From Porphyromonadaceae bacterium UBA4702 (GTDB lineage: Bacteria; Bacteroidota; Bacteroidia; Bacteroidales; Muribaculaceae), in the NCBI GenBank assembly GCA_002404675.1, contig DHKE01000076.1, positions 1 through 20,429 of the forward strand: a stretch of 20,429 nt of DNA, given 5' to 3'. A program made the position numbers and the translations under genes. Numbering within the stretch: position 1 is the first letter of the stretch; every line of letters begins with the position of its first letter. The notes under the pieces were generated by a model that did not search any database, had not been told where the DNA came from, and was given only the letters and a program-made list of their open reading frames with translations. Below are positions 15,875-20,429 of the stretch, piece after piece.

Positions 15875-15903
15875 GTGCGGGGATGCCCGCTGCTTCCCCG
15901 CAC
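15875..15903 (+). other. Strong hairpin between SusE-like and SusF-like genes
   Basis: GTGCGGGGA (15875-15883) and TCCCCGCAC (15895-15903) form a perfect 9-bp stem with an 11-nt loop. It lies in the 81-nt gap inside the operon, and only A-rich sequence follows, so it is not a T-run terminator. Its likely role is mRNA processing or stability, setting different levels of upstream and downstream proteins (inference). Confidence 0.6.
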
Positions 15904-15928
15904 AGCCGCTAACAAAAAAGATTTCAAA

Positions 15929-17314
15929 ATGAAAACAACCAACATACTCCTGTCTGCGGCTCTCATCCTGGGTCTCGCCTCGTGCGACGACAAGAGCGAC
16001 CTGGGTATAATGCAGGAGAACCCGCAGCTCGCCATAATGTCTGCCAACGGCATTACTGTCGAATTCGGCGACGACCTCAAGGGCGACGCGCTCAACCTCC
16101 CGGACTACGAGAACAAGGAAATCGACGTCATCAAGCTCGTCGAAGCCAAGGACCTGCCAGAAGACGCTGCAATTGATTTCGAGCTGCAGGTGTCCCCCTC
16201 AGAGGACTTCTCCACATATTCTACACTGAAAGTCACTGACGGCAAGGTCAAGGCCAACGACTGGGACAACGCCTTCATCGAAATGCTGGGCAAAGCACCG
16301 ACAACCCGCGAAAACTGGGTGCGCTTTGCCGTTTACGCAAACTCTGAGAGCGAACACATCCGCATGGGCGGCGCAGACTTCTACTACGCTGCAAAGAAGC
16401 TCAATGTCACTCCATACGACCTCAAACTCCCCGTGGAGCATCTGTATTACCTCTGCCTGACAGAGAACGGCAACTCCACTTACACCGCGCTGACACACAG
16501 CACACGCCACCAGTATGACGACCCGACATTCTCACTCCTCTTCGAGGTGACTCCCGAGCAGGTCGCTGCCGGACTGGAATGGAGCATCGTCCCTGAATCA
16601 GCTTACACCTCGCACTCTACGCACTTCGGCGTGAGCGAGACCGGCGAACCCACTGACACGGAGGGCAACCTGATGCAGGACGGCGCAAACGGCAAGGTCA
16701 ACATGTCCGGCAAGATCAAGATTGAAGTCAACATGCTCGACCTCACGTACAAGTTCTCATACGCATTTGACTACATGTACACTCCGGGTCCCGCCAACGG
16801 TTGGGGATTTGAGAACAACATGCTTCTCTACACCAACGACTACATCAACTATCAGGGCTTCGTATACGTGCAGCAGGAGTTCAAGCTCACAGGTCAGGCT
16901 GGCTGGAGTCCTCTCAACTGGGGTACTCCCGACGGCGTGTCGCTCACACAGGACGGCCCGAACATCACAGTTGACCAGGACGGCCTCTATTGGGTGACAG
17001 CACGCATCGACGAGCTCACCTTCACCAAGACCCTCATCTCCGCTATCGGCATGATCGGCGGCTTCAACGGATGGGGCGGCGATGCTGAAATGACTCCCTC
17101 ACAGGACTTCCGCACATGGACAGGCACAGTCACTATCGAAGAGCCTACGGAGTGGAAGTTCCGCATGAACAACGCATGGGACATCAACCTCGGCGGCAGC
17201 GTCACAGACCTGCAGCCCAACGGCGACAACCTCAAGTTTGACGCAGCAGGCACATACCAGGTTACGCTAAACCTCGGCACACTGCCCTACAGCTGCACCA
17301 TCGAGAAAAAATAA
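15929..17314 (+). CDS. SusE/SusF-like glycan-binding lipoprotein with tandem modules
   Basis: A 461-residue lipoprotein with lipobox LASC (C19). An N-terminal SusE-type domain (about 20-160, DFELQVSPSEDFSTYSTL) is followed by a strand-rich middle segment (about 168-282) and two starch-binding-like modules, at about 290-370 (with W292, W327 and W331) and 372-461 (IGGFNGWGGDAEMTP with W382, W397, W409 and W417). The Asn/Trp-rich opening of the last module resembles the carbohydrate-binding modules of SusF and SusE. I chose the ATG at 15929 because it begins the signal peptide; an upstream in-frame ATG at 15875 would encode the hairpin. It is the last gene of the operon, followed by the terminator at 17353-17393. 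Confidence 0.85.
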   Translation: MKTTNILLSAALILGLASCDDKSDLGIMQENPQLAIMSANGITVEFGDDLKGDALNLPDYENKEIDVIKLVEAKDLPEDAAIDFELQVSPSEDFSTYSTLKVTDGKVKANDWDNAFIEMLGKAPTTRENWVRFAVYANSESEHIRMGGADFYYAAKKLNVTPYDLKLPVEHLYYLCLTENGNSTYTALTHSTRHQYDDPTFSLLFEVTPEQVAAGLEWSIVPESAYTSHSTHFGVSETGEPTDTEGNLMQDGANGKVNMSGKIKIEVNMLDLTYKFSYAFDYMYTPGPANGWGFENNMLLYTNDYINYQGFVYVQQEFKLTGQAGWSPLNWGTPDGVSLTQDGPNITVDQDGLYWVTARIDELTFTKTLISAIGMIGGFNGWGGDAEMTPSQDFRTWTGTVTIEEPTEWKFRMNNAWDINLGGSVTDLQPNGDNLKFDAAGTYQVTLNLGTLPYSCTIEKK

Positions 17315-17352
17315 CAATCCCCGCATAGCGGCACGCAGCCGCTTACACCCAC

Positions 17353-17393
17353 GAGGCAGACCCCGCATCCGCGCCGGGTCTGCCTCTCATTTT
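17353..17393 (+). terminator. Intrinsic terminator of the SusC/D/E/F-like operon
   Basis: GAGGCAGACCC (17353-17363) and GGGTCTGCCTC (17376-17386) form a perfect 11-bp stem with a 12-nt loop, followed by TCATTTT. It lies 38 nt after the last operon stop codon. A smaller 6-bp hairpin, AGCGGC/GCCGCT (17327-17343), precedes it without a T-run. Confidence 0.85.
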
Positions 17394-17489
17394 CCCAAAA
17401 AACCGCAGCGCGTCCGGCGAAACGCACCCCGCGAGCATCCATGTGCCAGAGTTCCCAGAGTACTTTGATTGCGCGAGGCAGAGCTTTCG

Positions 17490-17590
17490 GCACGCCGTGT
17501 CCTCGTTGTGACGCTACACACTCTATTGCCAGTTTCCGATAGCCGTAACAGCCATAATGGCCACAACAGCCTTGCCGCTAAATGCGTCTG
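17490..17590 (+). repeat. Dispersed intergenic repeat, copy 1 (three 9-nt units)
   Basis: Direct-orientation match to 20256-20342. Shared blocks are GCCGTGTCC, TTCCGATAGCC, AACAGC-TTGCCGC and AAAT. The core is a run of 9-nt units: CCGATAGCC (17536-17544), then GTAACAGCC, ATAATGGCC and ACAACAGCC (17545-17571), closing with TTGCCGC. Consensus of the three inner units is roughly RYAAYRGCC. It lies just upstream of the promoter at 17613-17644. Confidence 0.7.
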
Positions 17591-17612
17591 TCAATCTTTT
17601 CGGCCACTTTTG

Positions 17613-17644
17613 TTTGCGGGTGTCAGGAATAAGCCCTATATTTG
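17613..17644 (+). promoter_or_regulatory. Promoter of the secreted choice-of-anchor-J gene
   Basis: TTTG at 17613-17616, a 20-nt spacer, and TATATTTG at 17637-17644 match the Bacteroidetes -33/-7 consensus in sequence and spacing. This is the best-formed promoter in the window. Transcription would start near 17651, leaving a leader of about 75 nt. Confidence 0.75.
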
Positions 17645-17725
17645 CGGTAAAATCAACAGTACCGCAATTGCGCTTCACAGGCGAAGCAATTCGAACCAGG
17701 GGCAACTAACCTAAACCTAATCATT

Positions 17726-20131
17726 ATGACTACAATTACGAAAGTGGCACTCGGACTGGCTCTTCTCCCGGCATTGTCATTGCCGGCAGCCGCCACACCT
17801 ACATCGCAGCGAGCCACAATGAACACGGCACCATTGACCATGAAAAAATCGGGTGCTCTCGACCGTTCCGCAGTCCTCCGCTCCGGAAAGGCCACAATCC
17901 TCTCTGAAAAGGCTGTCGCCAACGGCGTAACTGTACGCGCAGTGCGCGACGCTGACGGCAGAATCTACAAGCAGGTCGTGCGCGACGGCAAGCCCACAGC
18001 CGCTCCGCAACTCCGTGCCTCGCGCCATGCCGCACCCGAGGGCGCAGCATTCTTCGAGGACTTCGAGGGCTGGGACGAGGAGACGCTCGACTGGATACCC
18101 GAAGGCTGGAGAGAAATCAACACGCCCGAAAACACGCCTAACCAGGATATGCTAAAGCGCAATATCAACAACACCTGGTACGGCACATTCACCGGCGACG
18201 GCTACTGGACGGGCAAGACTCCCGACGGCGAAAAAGAATGTTTCATCCATTTCACCTACACCGGCTCGTATACCGACGACGAAGGCAACAAGCATGAGTT
18301 CAGCGCGGCCAAACAGGACGAATGGCTCGTCACCCCCGAAATCACCGTCGGCAACCAGCACAAGCTCTTCTTTGAAATGCAGTTTGATGAGGGGTCGGTC
18401 TATGACTTCGACTGGAACACTTCCGCATACGACCGCTCCAAGGTGATGTGCGACTTTGAAATCCTCATGACCGAAGACGACGGCGCGAACTGGGAGAGCA
18501 TCTGGAAGGTGTCAGCTGACCTCGCGAGTGCCAAGAGCGACAGCGAGCTGTACGACCTGATGGCTGTCCTCAAATACAATTCGCAGAGCGTGGACATCCC
18601 CGAGAAGTACTACGGCAAGAAAGTGAAAATCGCCTTCCGCTATTTCAACATCGGCGACGGCTACAGCGGCAACTCTATGGGCATCGACGCTGTCACCGTG
18701 GGCGCAACCATGCCGCAAGCACGGTATTATATGCCCTCCGGCTCGCTTATGGCAGGTCTCTCACGCGACTTCTACGCATTCTCAGCCCCATTCGGACTGT
18801 TCCCCGCATACACTGACATAACATGGCAGTCGAGCTGCAATTCATACACCGAATCGACTGAATGGCAGGTATACAACCCCGAGACCGGCGCGATGGACAC
18901 GCAAGAGGGGGCAACTGCCGTGACCAACTATCCCTATTCAGAGGGCGAGGCTTACCCATTCCCGAAGCTGACGGCAAGAAACTCTTTCGGCAGTGATGTG
19001 TACGACTTCGGTGTCGTAATCGACGGCAACGGACAGCAGGCGACCGGCGGCGCAGTATACGGCGGCAACTTCACCAACAACGGACGCGAATACGGCGTGG
19101 GCGTGTATGACTATGCTCGCGGCTCGATGTATGCCGCCTACTTCACCCAGGGCAACTATTGCTTCGGCACTTCTGAAGAGGGGACGTGGGGCAACGGAAT
19201 AGTCCAGGCAAGTTCCGCCAACATGTACGACGCTCCCGCAGCTCCGTTCGCTATCGACGAAATCCATGTCCTCCTCGGCGCACTCGATGCTGACCCCGAT
19301 GCTGAGTTCAAGCTGAGGATACTCGGCTATGACAGCTACGGATACATCAATGAGGACAGCCCGCTGATTGAGGCAACTGCCAAAGCGTCAGACGCTGTGG
19401 CAGAGAGCGGCCTCTACTCGCTGCCGTTCAAATTCTACACAGAGGACGAAGCCGGCAACAAGGTTCAGACATATTTCGTCTATGACCAGCCAATGGTTGT
19501 CGATGTCTATGGTTACAGCAACAACCCGAAGGTGCGCAGCTTCGGCATCTGCACGCAGTACGCCAACAACGAGTCCGGCAAGAACTACACCGCAATGCGC
19601 CTCACGCTTGCAAACGGCGCTACAAGCTGGTATACCGGCGACAACGCCCTCCAAGACTTCTACAACGCCCTGTATTTCACATTCTTCGGCTCATACAACT
19701 TCCTCATGCCCGAAGAGTCTGAAATCACGCTCAACTCCGGCAACGACAATGGGAAAGTCATTGTAGCGGCTGCCAATTCCCCCGAGAACTGGTGGATAGA
19801 ATACAACGGCAACAAGTACCCGCTGGTTTCAGGCGCGGAACTTGACGGTTGGCTCACCGTCAGCGGCATGTCTTTGAACGGCGAGCACTCATTAAGATTT
19901 AACGCAACGCCGGCAGAGGCAGAACGCACCGTCAGCTTCACCCTCTGCACAAAGGGCGCAAGCACGCCCCTCACAGTGAAGCAGCACATTTCAGTAGGCG
20001 TAGATGAAATCACGGCAGCCGAAGGCGAAGCGCAGTACTACAACATGCATGGCATGCGCGTAGCCAACCCCGAAAGCGGCATGTTCATCTGCGTTCAGAA
20101 CGGCAAGGCTCAGAAGGTAGTCATCAAATAA
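17726..20131 (+). CDS. Secreted choice-of-anchor-J-like protein with T9SS-like C-terminal tail
   Basis: An 801-residue exported protein of unknown function. The N-terminus is a signal peptide without a lipobox cysteine (likely cleavage near A23). After a charged linker (about 25-105) comes a jelly-roll-like domain at about 108-330, resembling choice-of-anchor J / cleaved-adhesin domains: FFEDFEGWD opens it, DEWLVTPEI and DGANWESIWKVS lie inside, and IAFRYFNIGDGYSGNSMGIDAVTVG closes it. Residues about 340-755 are strand-rich and not recognised. The last ~45 residues (VGVDEIT..., QYYNMHGMRVANPESGMFI, ending QKVVIK) look like the short C-terminal sorting-type tails of Bacteroidales exported proteins, so type IX secretion or surface attachment is plausible (inference). 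It has its own promoter and two terminators, so it is a single-gene unit next to, not within, the glycan-uptake operon. No catalytic motif was seen. Confidence 0.85.
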   Translation: MTTITKVALGLALLPALSLPAAATPTSQRATMNTAPLTMKKSGALDRSAVLRSGKATILSEKAVANGVTVRAVRDADGRIYKQVVRDGKPTAAPQLRASRHAAPEGAAFFEDFEGWDEETLDWIPEGWREINTPENTPNQDMLKRNINNTWYGTFTGDGYWTGKTPDGEKECFIHFTYTGSYTDDEGNKHEFSAAKQDEWLVTPEITVGNQHKLFFEMQFDEGSVYDFDWNTSAYDRSKVMCDFEILMTEDDGANWESIWKVSADLASAKSDSELYDLMAVLKYNSQSVDIPEKYYGKKVKIAFRYFNIGDGYSGNSMGIDAVTVGATMPQARYYMPSGSLMAGLSRDFYAFSAPFGLFPAYTDITWQSSCNSYTESTEWQVYNPETGAMDTQEGATAVTNYPYSEGEAYPFPKLTARNSFGSDVYDFGVVIDGNGQQATGGAVYGGNFTNNGREYGVGVYDYARGSMYAAYFTQGNYCFGTSEEGTWGNGIVQASSANMYDAPAAPFAIDEIHVLLGALDADPDAEFKLRILGYDSYGYINEDSPLIEATAKASDAVAESGLYSLPFKFYTEDEAGNKVQTYFVYDQPMVVDVYGYSNNPKVRSFGICTQYANNESGKNYTAMRLTLANGATSWYTGDNALQDFYNALYFTFFGSYNFLMPEESEITLNSGNDNGKVIVAAANSPENWWIEYNGNKYPLVSGAELDGWLTVSGMSLNGEHSLRFNATPAEAERTVSFTLCTKGASTPLTVKQHISVGVDEITAAEGEAQYYNMHGMRVANPESGMFICVQNGKAQKVVIK

Positions 20132-20153
20132 TATCAGCCCATGCTGATATTTT
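20131..20153 (+). terminator. Terminator 1 after the secreted-protein gene
   Basis: ATATCAGC (20131-20138), loop CCAT, GCTGATAT (20143-20150), then TTT. The 8-bp stem begins at the last base of the stop codon. The T-run is short. Confidence 0.7.
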
Positions 20154-20162
20154 AACACACAG

Positions 20163-20194
20163 CGAGGGTGTGCCAATCGGCGCACCCTCGTTTT
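20163..20194 (+). terminator. Terminator 2 after the secreted-protein gene
   Basis: CGAGGGTGTGCC (20163-20174) pairs with GGCGCACCCTCG (20179-20190) over 12 bp with one G-U pair and a 4-nt loop, followed by TTTT. This is a strong intrinsic terminator placed 10 nt after the first one. Confidence 0.85.
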
Positions 20195-20209
20195 ATGCGC
20201 AGCAAGGTA

Positions 20210-20233
20210 GGGGACACGGCGTGCCGTGTCCCC
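20210..20233. repeat. Perfect GC-rich hairpin with a nearby repeated arm
   Basis: GGGGACACGGC (20210-20220) and GCCGTGTCCCC (20223-20233) form an 11-bp inverted repeat with only GT between the arms. The 15-mer GCGTGCCGTGTCCCC at 20219-20233 recurs exactly at 20256-20270, so the left arm could pair with either copy. It carries no T-run and lies beyond two terminators, so it is probably a repeat element rather than a third terminator. Confidence 0.7.
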
Positions 20234-20255
20234 TTTCAAATACGTGCAATTTCCA

Positions 20256-20342
20256 GCGTGCCGTGTCCCCACGTTGACACCGCACTACGTTGTCTTCCGA
20301 TAGCCATATTGGCTATAACAGCTTTGCCGCCAAATACGACTG
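20256..20342 (+). repeat. Dispersed intergenic repeat, copy 2 (two 9-nt units)
   Basis: Direct-orientation relative of 17490-17590. Core: CCGATAGCC (20297-20305), ATATTGGCT, ATAACAGCT (20306-20323), then TTGCCGC. It has one 9-nt unit fewer than copy 1. AGCCA-TAT-TGGCT inside the core can form a small hairpin. After it, 20343-20429 runs to the window end with nothing I can identify apart from A/T-rich sequence. Confidence 0.7.
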
Positions 20343-20429
20343 CATATTATCCTTGTGATTTGCAAATACCGCGTGAATGGTATCAATCGTCGGTGTGCAA
20401 TCATGCGAGCAAATTGCAGCCGATAATGT

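Noticed and set aside
17469..17714. 81-residue plus-strand frame through repeat copy 1 and the promoter
   Set aside because: It runs through a well-formed promoter and shows no start-site support. The peptide similarity between repeat copies is reported as a finding, not as a gene.
17490..20342. CRISPR array
   Set aside because: Only two diverged copies 2.8 kb apart with a gene between them; the 9-nt units are contiguous with no spacers, and no cas gene is present.
20343..20429. Possible promoter at the right edge (TTTG at 20359-20362 with TATCAATC at 20381)
   Set aside because: The -7 element does not match the consensus, the spacing is 18 nt, and no downstream gene is visible.

Overview
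The window looks like a chromosomal segment of a moderately GC-rich gut Bacteroidales. Support for this: SusC/SusD-type outer-membrane genes, several lipoproteins with Bacteroidetes-style lipoboxes, a class III fructose-1,6-bisphosphatase, and promoters matching the Bacteroidetes -7 consensus TANNTTTG, two of them with a TTTG-type -33 element 20 nt upstream. A Muribaculaceae-like organism is my guess from composition and gene style; I cannot prove it here.

Layout. (1) 44-2618, minus strand: fbp followed by vsr, a mismatch-nicking endonuclease gene usually paired with cytosine-5 methylation. (2) 2619-2874: a divergent control region with a promoter on each side and a perfect 16-bp palindrome. 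(3) 2875-6437, plus strand: three overlapping genes, C5 methyltransferase / DUF3883-type PD-(D/E)XK nuclease / second C5 methyltransferase. This is very probably a complete Type II-like restriction-modification operon, visibly more A/T-rich than its neighbours. (4) 6519-9711: a DUF4836-like lipoprotein plus an ABC ATPase with unusual motifs and a MacB/FtsX-like permease. (5) 9712-10122: a regulatory gap with a -7 element and several inverted repeats. (6) 10123-17314: a four-gene glycan-uptake operon (SusC-, SusD-, SusE- and SusF-like) without any glycoside hydrolase or regulator in view, closed by a strong terminator. (7) 17315-17725: terminator, a dispersed intergenic repeat, and a well-formed promoter. 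(8) 17726-20131: a large secreted protein with a choice-of-anchor-J-like domain and a T9SS-like C-terminal tail, closed by two tandem terminators. (9) 20132-20429: terminators, a perfect GC-rich hairpin, and a second copy of the dispersed repeat.

How the genes may work together. The two methyltransferases probably modify the two strands of one asymmetric site cut by the nuclease between them. Vsr would repair the T:G mismatches left when methylated cytosines deaminate. SusC/D form an outer-membrane uptake pair, with the SusE/F-like lipoproteins capturing glycan at the surface; the glycan is unknown. The best candidates for something unusual are the R-M/vsr region with its palindromic divergent promoter, the repeat family whose two copies differ by exactly one 9-nt unit, and the motif-degenerate ABC ATPase with its lipoprotein partner.
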